Part shown: piece by piece, positions 56,101 to 64,000 of the stretch
Layout: each line of letters opens with the position of its first letter
Numbering within the stretch: position 1 is the first letter of the stretch
Assembly (NCBI GenBank): GCA_963920705.1
Contig: OY987233.1
Location: forward strand, 14,061,459-14,125,458
Direction: 5' to 3'
From: Odiellus spinosus
Taxonomy: Eukaryota > Arthropoda > Arachnida > Opiliones > Phalangiidae
DNA length: 64,000 nt
Position numbers and translations under genes: made by a program
Notes under the pieces: generated by a model
What the model saw: only the letters and a program-made list of their open reading frames with translations
What the model was told of the DNA's origin: nothing
The model's database searches: none

Positions 56101-57564
56101 GTTGATGTGCAGTATTGGTTGAGGTAATATGTTAAAGTCGGAATAGATCCAATTTCGACCTATTAGACTCGGTCTTCTTCCGCCGACTATCACTAGTGGT
56201 AATTTAAGTATTTTCTTCTTGTATGCTACTTCCACGATAATTTGGCCACGAACTTCCAATGGGTGACCCGTGTACGCTGCTAAATGGCTTGGCCCAGGTT
56301 CTAAAGGGCCCTTGTAATGGATTTCGTCTTCTAAAACGTCTTCCGAAACGATTGTATATCCTGATCCAGTGTCCAGTTGAAACGTCATCGTGCGGTTGTT
56401 CACTCTGCATGTGATTTCTATTGGCGGTGGTGGCTTGTTCGTTTTGCGAATGACATTTGGGAATACATCTATTTCTTTCGGGTTTCTTAGCACGGTGTGT
56501 ATTCTCGCTCTTCCTGGTTCACATGAATCGTCTGCGTCTTGGATTGTGAATATGTCATATTCAGGATAATGCTCGTTGGTTGCTACGTTGTTTACTTCTG
56601 GATATATGTCAAACTCGTCCGTGATATGATTTGAACGTGGCGTATATTTTTGGCCTGTTGGTCTGCTTCTTCTAGGATGGCTCTGTTGTTGATATTGTGT
56701 CTTGCGGCAGGCCTTCGATAAGTGTCCCAAAGTGCGACAGTTGCGACATTCATACGACTTATAAGGACATTCCCATTCCGGGTGTCCAGTGCTCGTGCAT
56801 CTGATGCAAGGTCTTTGATCTGATTTTGCCGAATTGTGTTCATTGTGACTGCTCCACTGTTGGGTACTTGGATTCGATCGTCTTGATTCGCTGTTTTGTC
56901 GATGCTTATGTACGATATGGTTGACGGGGTGTTCTTCGGTTTGGTATCCCTTTATTGTTTTGATATCGTTGTCGATGGTTTCTAGGGCGATTGCTGTGGT
57001 AATGGCTTTGTCGAGATTTATATTTTCTACGTTGAGCAGTTGTTTTTGCATGACGGCGTCGTTTACTCCACATACTAGGCGATCGCGCAGCATTCGATTG
57101 AGCATGGATCCAAAGTTGCAGAATTCCGACAGTTTACGTAACGCGGCTATGTATTCGGTTATGGTTTCACCGGATCTTCTATCTCGTTTATAGAATTTGC
57201 AGCTTTCAACTATTTCTTTCGGTGTCGGTTCGAAGTGCGTTGCCAAAGTGTTGGTCAGCTCGGCATACGTCTTTGCTTGCAGTTTTGCGGGTGCCAGGAG
57301 TGTACGTAGTAGCGTGTACGTTGCGGTTCCAATGGCTGTTAATAGGATTGCTCGTTTCTGTTCTTGAACTTCCGTGTTGTGTTGAGTATTTACTTCTATA
57401 GCCGGTTTTTCTTTTACTCCGTTGGCGAGAAAAAGTAGCTCCAGACGTTCGGCGTAGATGGCCCATTGATCTGTTTCTGGGTTGAAGGGTGGAATTTGCC
57501 CGTAGAATGTCTGTACTTTTGCCATTGCTGTGCGGTGCGTCTTTTGAAGTTTAGATGCGATCAC
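53155..57564 (-). CDS. Gag-Pol polyprotein of a Ty3/Gypsy retrotransposon
   Basis: A single 1469-aa frame encodes the structural and enzymatic functions for reverse transcription and integration of the element. Gag-like region about 1-245. Two CCHC zinc knuckles at 253-266 and 273-286 (C-x2-C-x4-H-x4-C). Aspartic protease with DTG at 398-400. Reverse transcriptase about 530-730 with D620 and FQDD at 680-683. RNase H about 822-950 with D829, D895 and D943. Integrase with the HHCC zinc site H1050, H1053, C1083, C1086 and the DD35E triad D1113, D1167, E1203. The tail RRSSRIPKPRY (about 1455-1465) is typical of such polyproteins. Gag and pol are fused in one frame, so no frameshift or stop suppression is needed. 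Met14 (57525) is an alternative start that fits the conserved start of the Gag domain better. No stops or frame breaks seen. There is no envelope gene. Transcription should start in the LTR at about 57740. Confidence 0.95.
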   Translation of the reverse strand: MIASKLQKTHRTAMAKVQTFYGQIPPFNPETDQWAIYAERLELLFLANGVKEKPAIEVNTQHNTEVQEQKRAILLTAIGTATYTLLRTLLAPAKLQAKTYAELTNTLATHFEPTPKEIVESCKFYKRDRRSGETITEYIAALRKLSEFCNFGSMLNRMLRDRLVCGVNDAVMQKQLLNVENINLDKAITTAIALETIDNDIKTIKGYQTEEHPVNHIVHKHRQNSESRRSNPSTQQWSSHNEHNSAKSDQRPCIRCTSTGHPEWECPYKSYECRNCRTLGHLSKACRKTQYQQQSHPRRSRPTGQKYTPRSNHITDEFDIYPEVNNVATNEHYPEYDIFTIQDADDSCEPGRARIHTVLRNPKEIDVFPNVIRKTNKPPPPIEITCRVNNRTMTFQLDTGSGYTIVSEDVLEDEIHYKGPLEPGPSHLAAYTGHPLEVRGQIIVEVAYKKKILKLPLVIVGGRRPSLIGRNWIYSDFNILPQPILHINSNQNTLQTLLDKHKAIFSPGMGCLKNVKVKLHIRKDACTPKFFKARSIPYHLKDDVIDELRRLETEGIITSIPHAEFATPIVPLRKKNNTVRLCGDFKITTNKIIDTEKYPLPKVDDIFAKLAGCKIFARIDMRNAYNQLELDDASKDYVIINTPKGLYRYNRLPFGITSSSAIFQRHMEILLQDHPCSLPFQDDIIVGGVDESDLLEKLAKIFNTFENAGLKLNQEKCQFLKSSVDFLGYRLDADGLHPQEEKLSAIRDAPAPGNVEELRSFLGIVNYYSRFIPDSATLLAPLYELLNKSTEWTWSDRHKTTFEKAKQAIQSSDLLVLFDPGREIILACDASPVGIGAVISHQIADEERPIAFASRTLSSAEKNYPQIEREALSIVFGVTRFRDYLLGKRFTLLTDHKPLTVLFSEDKPVPPTAAARIQRWALMLSAYEYKIRYKKGALHGNADALSRLPLPTRDTEPPLPTELVFLLQTQEDGPIDVVEMKKETETDPVLARVLRHTIRGWPKSSKLLPEDIRKYYRRALDISIANGILLMGNRVIVPSSLRQKIMVELHSTHQGIRSMKQLARSKVWWPGMDQDLEEISNTCETCQIHAPMPPKQSSPWQPETAPWRRIHVDFAGPIENKYLLITVDSYSKWIEVDITNATTSSAVIRHLRQHMARFGVIPLLVTDNATCFTSEEFQTFTKTNGIKHLTTAPYHPASNGQAERSVRTVKNTLKKISGDVTQETKLIEAGIEKYKTGSLELRIARFLLNYRRTPVNGGQSPAEVMFNRPMLTKLDLFHPSQKRTIIEKVHNGQKVYARNFGRGDKWIPGSVINQQGRLMYEIQTESGTIIRRHYDQLRFVRIKEINISETAKHSTIKLTTKVTTPHTNIPSRNQAEVTATEKSTTDQGVTMESTSDGLFHNLKVVPTPSEHRTSPPHSPARQPSFTQTTTNLGSGNDPKCTTLEDNQDGYHQQPRRSSRIPKPRYIEGT

Positions 57565-57604
57565 GGGAGTGTTGCCCGACTTGTTTTATCGCGAGTTTTC
57601 GTAT

Positions 57605-57621
57605 CCGTTATTCCGTCGCCA
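57605..57621 (-). other. Primer-binding site
   Basis: TGGCGACGGAATAACGG on the minus strand, one base inside the 5' LTR. TGG complements a tRNA CCA end, as expected for a tRNA-primed element. I do not assign the tRNA. Confidence 0.7.
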
Positions 57622-57622
57622 T

Positions 57623-57837
57623 TGTTAGGTTCCGAGATTAAGAGTCGTTTGAACGTTAAAATATACTTTATTTGTTTTACTAGTCTATTTACATTTCGAT
57701 TAAAACCCGAACTGGATAGTGTCGTCGTCGCGATTGTAATGCCCTTATCGATATATGGCGGTCATATTTATAATAAGAGTGGTATCAGCGTTATCAGTGC
57801 ATAGTCTATTATTGACCTATAATTGGCCTACTCTACA
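57623..57837 (-). repeat. 5' LTR (element orientation)
   Basis: 215-bp promoter LTR, indistinguishable by eye from 52898-53112. The TATAAAT box is at 57766-57772, AATAAA at 57667-57672, and an inverted-CCAAT-containing word (GGCCAATTATAGG) lies near the outer edge. A TATCGATA palindrome lies between the TATA box and the poly-A signal. Confidence 0.95.
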
Positions 57838-57842
57838 AGGGT
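57838..57842. other. Target-site duplication, right copy
   Basis: AGGGT directly after the 5' LTR, pairing with 52893-52897. The reconstructed empty site reads TTTAAAGGGTTAAGAC. Confidence 0.9.
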
Positions 57843-57939
57843 TAAGACTCTTCTTTTATAAAAGGGTCCCATGCAATTTTGGTTTAAAAATATCTAAATT
57901 AGAATATTAAATTAATTAACGATACTAATATTTCTAAAT

Positions 57940-58025
57940 GAGGCTCTGACGGATTTTTCATGAACCCCAAATGGAAATTAAGTAGCATTTTCGGAAAGAT
58001 CGTTAAAAAACGATTCAAAATAGTG
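57940..58025 (-). repeat. Family A terminal fragment
   Basis: GAGGCTCTGACGGATTTTTC, CAAATGGAAATTAAGTAGC, ATTTTCGGAAA and the hairpin GATCGTTAAAAAACGATTC (58000-58018) match the start of 20185-20640 almost base for base. Confidence 0.8.
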
Positions 58026-58320
58026 AAATCGGAAGCGCCACTCTTCCGGAGTTGAGGGAAGACAATGTAGTCAAGCGCGGCCCGCCTAAATAAAGTCCTT
58101 CTCACTGGACTTTAAATATCCAGGAAGGATCCAAACCACTAAAGCTAGACAGGGGTGATGACTTTTTTGTCTATTTTTAAGTGATGGGCTATATGACGTA
58201 AAACTGAACCTTTACTGACAGTACTTATTAAGCTACGGGGCGTTGTTTTCTTTTATGGAATGAAATAATAGATTTTTGTTCTAATATAAAAACAATTAAT
58301 TTCGAGGCTCCTAACCCTTT
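58026..58320 (+). repeat. Family E element, copy 2 (left end replaced)
   Basis: From about 58130 it matches 28530-28713: TAGACAGGGGTGATGAC, TATTTTTAAGTGATGGGC, TGACGTAAAACTGAACC, ATTAAGCTACGGGGCGTTGT. It ends GAGGCTCCTAACCCTTTAA, equivalent to the TTAA-flanked end of copy 1. The left part (GGAAGCGCCACTCTTCCGG, a small palindrome) differs from copy 1. Confidence 0.65.
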
Positions 58321-59377
58321 AATCCCTCCATTTCAAACTCTGTATGTAGAAAGATGAGTAGAGATAAAAGGATAAAATTTTTTATAAGATTATTTCAATC
58401 TTAGAATGGATAATATTTCTCATAGCGAACCTGTTTTTTTCATATGTTTCTATCAGGTTAAATCTGATTGTTTCTAAGATTGAGATTGTGAAGTATAGAA
58501 TATGGTGTAGTATTATAAGTGCTAAAATAAAGAATCACTGGCCATTTCGTGCCTTGATTTAACGCCGACATTAAATCTTTACTATTTACCCTCCCTCTAC
58601 ACCCCATGGTAACCCTTTCCTCAAATCTTATATCTTTAATGCTCTCTTTAAAGGGATTGTGAACTGAATTTGTTTTAGTTAAAACGCTACTGAAATTACT
58701 ATTTTTATTGATATCTTTAGACATGACAATTCACCTTTAATGTCTTAGAATTTTTTTTTAATTTTTTTCTCGGTATTTTTGAAGTAAAACACTCAATTTC
58801 CTAAGAACATTTTGCGCCATTTCTTAGTTTGGTGGTCCTTTTTTTGGGGGTTGCTATGTATGTAAGTAAGCCAGCCCTTAATAGCTCTTTATCATACACT
58901 ACTTTTTTATTATTTTTGCAATAAGGCCTCACTTATTTTGGAGGCTCTCTGACCAGAAAAATGTTCTAAATGTCTCTCCTCTACGCGTTAATTTAGCAAA
59001 ACGTTTCGCTACATAAACTTCTTGTTCGTATATTTTAAAACGTTGAAATTAAGCTTTTATTTTTGGTCCCTTTTATAGGCGAAATTATATGAAAGGCCTC
59101 TTTGTTACGAAAGAGTTTTAGTCGCCTCATTTTGGCGGGAAATAGTATAAGGCTGGAATTCTCGTGGAATACCTAATTGTTTTTCACGCGCTGTAAGTTT
59201 TAATTGGACAGAGAAATCTCGCGCTTTTGTTGAAATGATCAGAATTTGCTCTAGCTTCATTTTAGCTTATTTTTTGGCGGAATTATTTGTCGGGAAATTT
59301 TTATTCTAGGCTGTTGATGTCACTCCTTTTTTAAATTAAATAGAGCGACGATTTTGTCACGTGTTTCTCTACATAAA
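58321..59377. other. Unique DNA with an unpaired T2-like end
   Basis: TTAAAGGGATTGTGAACTGA starts at 58648. A distant inverted end with GTTCATTCTCCCT at 63880-63892 could be its partner, 5.2 kb away, but I cannot show this. The 88-aa minus frame at 58458-58724 crosses that end and is not credible. Confidence 0.4.
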
Positions 59378-60405
59378 ATATAATATTATGAAATATGAAA
59401 TATAATTATAATATAATATAATATAATATGAAATATAATTATAATATAATATGAATTATAAGTATAATATAATATGAATTATAAGTATAATATAATATGA
59501 ATTATAAGTATAATATAATATGAATTATAAGTATAATATAATATGAATTATAAGTATAATATAATATGAAATATAAGTATAATATAATATGAAATATAAG
59601 TATAATATAATATGAAATATATGTATAATATAATATGAAATATATGTATAATATAATATGAAATATATGTATAATATAATATGAAATATAAGTATAATAT
59701 AATATGAAATATAAGTATAATATAAAATGAAATATAATTATGATATAATATAATATGAAATACAATTATGATATAATATAATATGAAATACAATTATGAT
59801 ATAATATAATATGAAATATAATTATGATATAATATAATATGAAATATAATTATAATATAATATAATATGAAATATAATTATAATATAATATAATATGAAA
59901 TATAATTATAATATAATATAATATGAAATATAATTATAATATAATATAATATGAAATATAATTATAATATAATATAATATGAAATATAATTATAATATAA
60001 TATAATATGAAATATAATTATAATATAATATAATATGAAATATAATTATAATATAATATAATATGAAATATAATTATAATATAATATAATATGAAATATA
60101 ATTATAATATAATATAATATGAAATATAATTATAATATAATATGAAATATAATTATAATATAATATAATATGAAATATAATTATAATATAATATAATATG
60201 AAATATAATTATAATATAATATAATATGAAATATAATTATAATATAATATGAAATATAATTATAATATAATATAATATGAAATATAATTATAATATAATA
60301 TAATATGAAATATAATTATAATATAATATAATATGAAATATAATTATAATATAATATAATATGAAATATAATTATAATATAATATAATATGAAATATAAT
60401 ACAAT
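59378..60405 (+). repeat. A/T-only-type satellite, 23-bp then 28-bp units
   Basis: About 1 kb with almost no G or C except the single G of ATATGAA or AAGTATA per unit. The left part has 23-bp units (GAATTATAAGTATAATATAA), then GAAATATATGTATAATATAA forms; from about 59700 28-bp units (GAAATATAATTATAATATAA) repeat about 25 times, with occasional shorter units. Periodic open frames on the minus strand (Y, I, F, L only) are artefacts. Confidence 0.95.
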
Positions 60406-62350
60406 GAAATATGAAGCATTTATTTTATTATAATTTGAAATGTGAAACATTTGTTTTATTATAATTTGAAATATGATATAATGTACTAAAAAATGCATAT
60501 ATAATGACATAGACCGCAAATAAAATATAATATAAAAAATCCTGTAAAATAATAAATGATAATAAACACTGGGAGATTTGTGAATTAGCATATGAATGAT
60601 GTCGGCGATGAGAAAATATGCTAGGTGATGGGCAGGGGGTAGGAAGCGAGGTAAAATCGCCGCACAATGGAATCTAGGGTCATTTGGTTTTCTCCCTTTC
60701 ATTTTTAAAATCCCCGGGACGTACCGGTATTACGGGATAATCTTCGCCCAACTCTCTCCCAATCCACCAATCAACCCGAGTTTGCTTCAAGGAAAAATTA
60801 AAATTCGAATACCAAAAATATCATAAAGTGAAAAAAGTTTTCGTAGAAAAACTATTTTAAAGTTTTTTTTCCTTTTCATAAACAAAATATCCTTAATTAT
60901 AATAAATTATAAATTAAAAATTAATTAACGTATTATAAATAAAATAATAATGAATAAAAAATAATAAATTGATCATAAATTGTAATATTCACACATGAAC
61001 AAATTATTGTAGGCGTTATATCTTCAGGTACGCGTACGCGTTCCAAATATCCGATTACTCATAATATTAATAACTTGGGTCTATTTTTTATCCATCAGAA
61101 ACCTAAATTAGGTAGCTTATAAGGAACGTGTTGAATCTTGTAATTGATTCTCTTCGTTGCAATGCAGTGTAGCCTCAGCAGCAACAGCAGCGCGTTTACA
61201 TTCTGTTCTTGGCGTATTAGCATAACTCATTTCTTTCTTGGTTGTATTTTATAAGTCAAATCCCAAGGATTTTTCCAACACAATGAAGTCAGAGCCCTGG
61301 GTGACCTGCATGGGAGAAGAGGGGTGGCTAATAATACATTATCTTCTCGTACCTAGAGAATCTCCCTTGTCATCCCCCCTTTCCCCAAAAAACCCTCGTG
61401 ATTTTTAAATAGGGGGGCTTTAAAGGATGACGGTCAGAAAAATAGATTTCGTTAATTTAAAAATTTTAACACGTGTTTTTCTTTAAAAAGTGATTTTATA
61501 CAAAATTACAACTCGTTTTGGACCAGATTGTTTTAGAGAACTTGATCAAACTTATTATATCAGTCGATTCTTAGATGGAGTTACGTAATATTAGGAATTC
61601 ATAAATATAGACCAACATGCAACGGAATTTTGATCTCGGAATCGGTGCCGCCGGCCTCCCTAGTTTTAATCTCTCTCGTGAGAAACGTCATCAAAACGTA
61701 ACTTCCAGAGAGCCAATGAAAAGTTTATAAAGTTTTGATAGACGTGACGGATGGGTTTTCTATTGGACTATGACTCCGGATACAGTAAAGGCAAAATGTT
61801 AATCAATTGATCTATATTTAAATATGGATTCCTGGTAGTATCTATCACAAATAGTATGGACTTCTAGTTGTCAGTGGCACTAGGCTTTTATTTAATATCT
61901 GTCCCTATGACGAAACAAAAATCCTAAAAAGTCTCGAAATATCCGAATTTTTAAATTAGTTGTAAGTGTTCCTTTAAAGGGGGTTACACGGGATATGCAG
62001 CGAGCGAGTAATCTGTGGAGGGCCCTGTTTTCACACTTAGTCCGCGCTATAATTCAAAAACTCCCCCAATTTCCCGCTTTTTTTAAGCTTTGGCGCCAAT
62101 TTCTCCTCCCACTCTTAAGGGGCCAACACTATACGGAAAGAGAATAAAAAAAGAATCGAAATGTTGGGTATTTATTGCGTAAATGTATTAACTACAAATA
62201 ATTGTGTTTTCAGTAAAATAAAATATAAATTTAATGATATATAATAATTTACTGATTTTGAGATGACAATATTTGAAGTATTAGTCAAATTTTATTCTGA
62301 AATTAATTTAAATTTTATCGGTAATTAAATTAATATTTACAATTCTATTG
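60406..62350. other. Unique DNA with a family H site
   Basis: The frames at 60316-60702 start in the AT satellite and have no domain. 61680-61750 (AACGTCATCAAAACGT, AGAGAGCCAATGAAAAG, GTTTTGATAGACGTG) is an inverted repeat matching 22840-22912 (family H). TTAAAGGGGGTTACACGGG at 61975 resembles but does not match the T2-like ends. A GC-richer stretch at 62010-62120 has no gene. Confidence 0.45.
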
Positions 62351-62596
62351 GTAGTTATTTAAAATATTTAAAATTTTTGAAATAATATTAAAATTAGTAT
62401 TTAAAATTTTTCAAATAATATTAAAATTTGTATTTAAAATTTTTCAAATAATATTAAAATTATTATACAAAATTTTTCAAATAATATTAAAATTATTATA
62501 CAAAATTTTTCAAATAATATTAAAATTATTATACAAAATTTTTCAAATAATATTAAAATTATTATACAAAATTTTCCAAATAATATGGAAATTAAT
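62351..62596 (+). repeat. Minisatellite, 33-bp units
   Basis: About seven units built on AATATTAAAATTATTATAC and AAAATTTTTCAAAT. The four central units are identical by eye. The minus frame of 73 aa with an 11-residue period is an artefact. Confidence 0.9.
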
Positions 62597-63449
62597 ATTT
62601 GAAAGGGTTGAATATTAATTTTTATGGTTGAACTTATTAATACTATTAAATTCAATATTACTGTAAATATAATTTAAATTTAATTTAAACTGTTGAAATA
62701 CCGGATTATAATCATTTTAAGTAGAAAAATTTAAACCTATCATCGCCAATATTAACAATAACTAGATTTAAACCTTATAAATAAAAGTACATAATAAAAT
62801 AAATTAAAATAATGTGAACTTGTAACTATTTTGCACCGAAATTGATCAAATTGCAGAAATAAAAAAAATTAAGTAAAAAAGAAAAGGTATTAGTGGGTGT
62901 TGGGAGGGGCTAGCTTTGGCGATCTACGAGGGGGGGACAGGCGCTATCTCCAAAAATTAGCTAAAGGTAAGACCATGGCGGGGGCTGATATATGGGGGGA
63001 TTGAAATTCTCTTCTAATAAATAAGCTAATGAGGCGGGGTTGCCTTCAAAATATCTATAATCCTATCCAAAATAAGTTCTCACCATAGTCAAAGCTGAGG
63101 CGGAATGATACGCAATGATAAATCTCATAGAGAATAATATTATTCGACGCAAACTCCAACCGAACATAAGTACAGCTTTAATCCCCCTACTTTTTCTGAT
63201 GCAACCAAAAAAATTACCTTCTCCTTTGAAAAAAATGAAGTAAAAAAAACTTGAGTAGGGGTATAAAAAAAATTATAAGAAGGTCCGTGATTCAACGTGT
63301 TAAAAACTAGCGTTTTTACAACGTCTAATATATTTTATACTCCCCTATTTCTCACCCCCATTCGTAAAGGGCGAATAAACCAAATTTTCAGTCGTTTAAA
63401 TCACTAGTTACACAAAATATAAACAAATATTAAGTTATAGAAATCAATT
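62597..63449. other. AT-rich DNA with a family F box
   Basis: Box GAGGCGGAATGATACGCAAT at 63096-63115, followed by GATAAATCTCATAGAGAATA as at other family F sites. A G-rich patch (GTGTTGGGAGGGGCTAGC) near 62900 and A-rich runs near 63240 are not interpretable. Confidence 0.45.
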
Positions 63450-63885
63450 ATCTTCCTTCGAAAGTCTTAACAGGTATTCACGGAGACGTTAACGAGCCTC
63501 TAACCTCAAAATTAAGCCTTGTTTGAAATGTATATGTAATTATCTCGTGAATGTGATTGGGCGGAGACTCTTAAATAGCAAGATATCAAACTCTCAATGG
63601 ATTCCCGTTGAGACTACTTTTCTAAAATGTCAAATGTTGATTTCTAGCTTAATAATTATAGGTATTTTTGTTTCCTAGTGTAAATGTTTAAGTAATCGTC
63701 CTTCGAAAGTAGGCTTAGCAGGGATCGACGGAGAATTTGATATCGCGACGTTAACGAGCCTCTGACTAGCGAGTGAAAACACGCGCCTAAAAATTAAGCC
63801 TTGTTTTAAACGAATATATTACTGTTTCGTGAACGTGATTGGGCGGAGACGCTTAAGTCGCAAGATATCAAACTTGACAGTTCAT
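63450..63885 (+). repeat. Diverged tandem duplication, about 250-bp spacing
   Basis: Two copies of TCCTTCGAAAGT, then CGGAGA, GACGTTAACGAGCCTCTAAC (second GACGTTAACGAGCCTCTGAC), AAAATTAAGCCTTGTTT and GTGATTGGGCGGAGAC, CAAGATATCAAACT. The second copy has an extra insertion with CGCGACG and CACGCGCC. Each carries ATTGGGCGG, which reads like an inverted CCAAT/GC-box fusion. Confidence 0.85.
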
Positions 63886-64000
63886 TCTCCCTTTCACGTT
63901 TAAAATATATTGTAAGACAGATAATTTGCTATTTTTTATCCAACTTCAGGGTTTGATGGACATGTGTCTGATACATTTTGTGGGATCCAATATATTTATA
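63886..64000. other. Right edge of window
   Basis: An inverted T2-like end (GTTCATTCTCCCTTTCA) at 63880-63896, then unique sequence. No gene visible before the window ends. Confidence 0.4.

Larger units (their letters stand above)
52898..57837 (-). mobile_element. Ty3/Gypsy LTR retrotransposon, apparently intact (4940 bp)
   Basis: Complete element on the minus strand: two 215-bp LTRs beginning TG and ending CA with no difference that I could find by eye, a 5-bp target duplication, a TGG-starting primer-binding site, one uninterrupted gag-pol frame and an A-rich/polypurine tract. No env-like frame. Domain order (protease, RT, RNase H, integrase) is Gypsy-type. Motif style suggests the Mag or K02A2.6-like branch, but that needs a tree. 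LTR identity points to a recent insertion. Confidence 0.95.

Noticed and set aside
53155..57564. Frames of 60-135 aa on the plus strand and in other minus frames inside gag-pol
   Set aside because: Shadows of the 1469-aa gag-pol frame in other reading frames.
59502..60702. Minus-strand frames of 79-128 aa rich in Y, I, F and L
   Set aside because: Direct translation of the AT-only satellite; no start context or domain.
62434..62655. 73-aa hydrophobic repeated frame on the minus strand
   Set aside because: Product of the 33-bp AT-rich array.
58648..63896. A 5.2-kb TTAA-flanked element from 58652 to 63892, possibly an autonomous Kolobok
   Set aside because: The ends share AGGGANNRTGAACTG, but there is no transposase frame between them and the interior includes several unrelated repeats; chance pairing of two ends is more likely.

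Overview
This window looks like eukaryotic, probably invertebrate animal, nuclear DNA. It is AT-rich and full of interspersed elements and minisatellites. It has no bacterial-style gene packing, no rRNA and no tRNA that I could recognise, and no host protein-coding gene or exon that I can support. I cannot name the species. Its only convincing protein-coding gene is the gag-pol of one LTR retrotransposon, on the minus strand near the right end.

Layout. 1-4.9 kb: AT-rich DNA with a copy of a hairpin-ended repeat (family A) and a fragment of a palindromic element (family B). 4.9-11 kb: five minisatellites, including a 1.1-kb array of 26-bp and 34-bp units, plus a recursive-splice-site-like sequence at 7262/7263. 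11-18.5 kb: foldback elements, CGCG-rich repeats and several short elements flanked by TTAA. 18.9-25.1 kb: two 31-bp arrays, a family A copy and a nested MITE pair. 26-35.3 kb: foldback MITEs, a family A copy with 172-bp tandem units inside it, a 608-bp palindromic element with a TACA duplication, and a third family A copy. 35.3-48.8 kb: GC-richer unique DNA, a 33-bp array, a second recursive-splice-like sequence at 37826/37827, purine-rich arrays, and a 948-bp TTAA-flanked element whose interior is a 33-bp minisatellite. 49.8-52.3 kb: a foldback MITE and exactly 25 copies of a 30-bp unit. 52,898-57,837: an apparently intact Ty3/Gypsy retrotransposon with LTRs I could not tell apart and a 5-bp target duplication. 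58-64 kb: repeat fragments, a 1-kb array made almost only of A and T, a 33-bp array and a diverged ~250-bp duplication.

Two themes stand out. First, many different short elements begin TTAAAGGGA and end with the reverse complement. This matches the TTAAAGGRR termini and TTAA targets described for T2/Kolobok MITEs. At least one encloses a minisatellite, and family A likewise encloses tandem units, so transposable elements may be seeding satellite DNA here. Second, two polypyrimidine-AG/GTAAGTACC sites on the plus strand, about 30.6 kb apart, together with the lack of exons, suggest that the window may lie inside a very long plus-strand intron. Both ideas are inferences that need searches and RNA data. 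All coordinates, repeat boundaries and unit counts were read by eye; boundaries of diverged families may be off by tens of bases.
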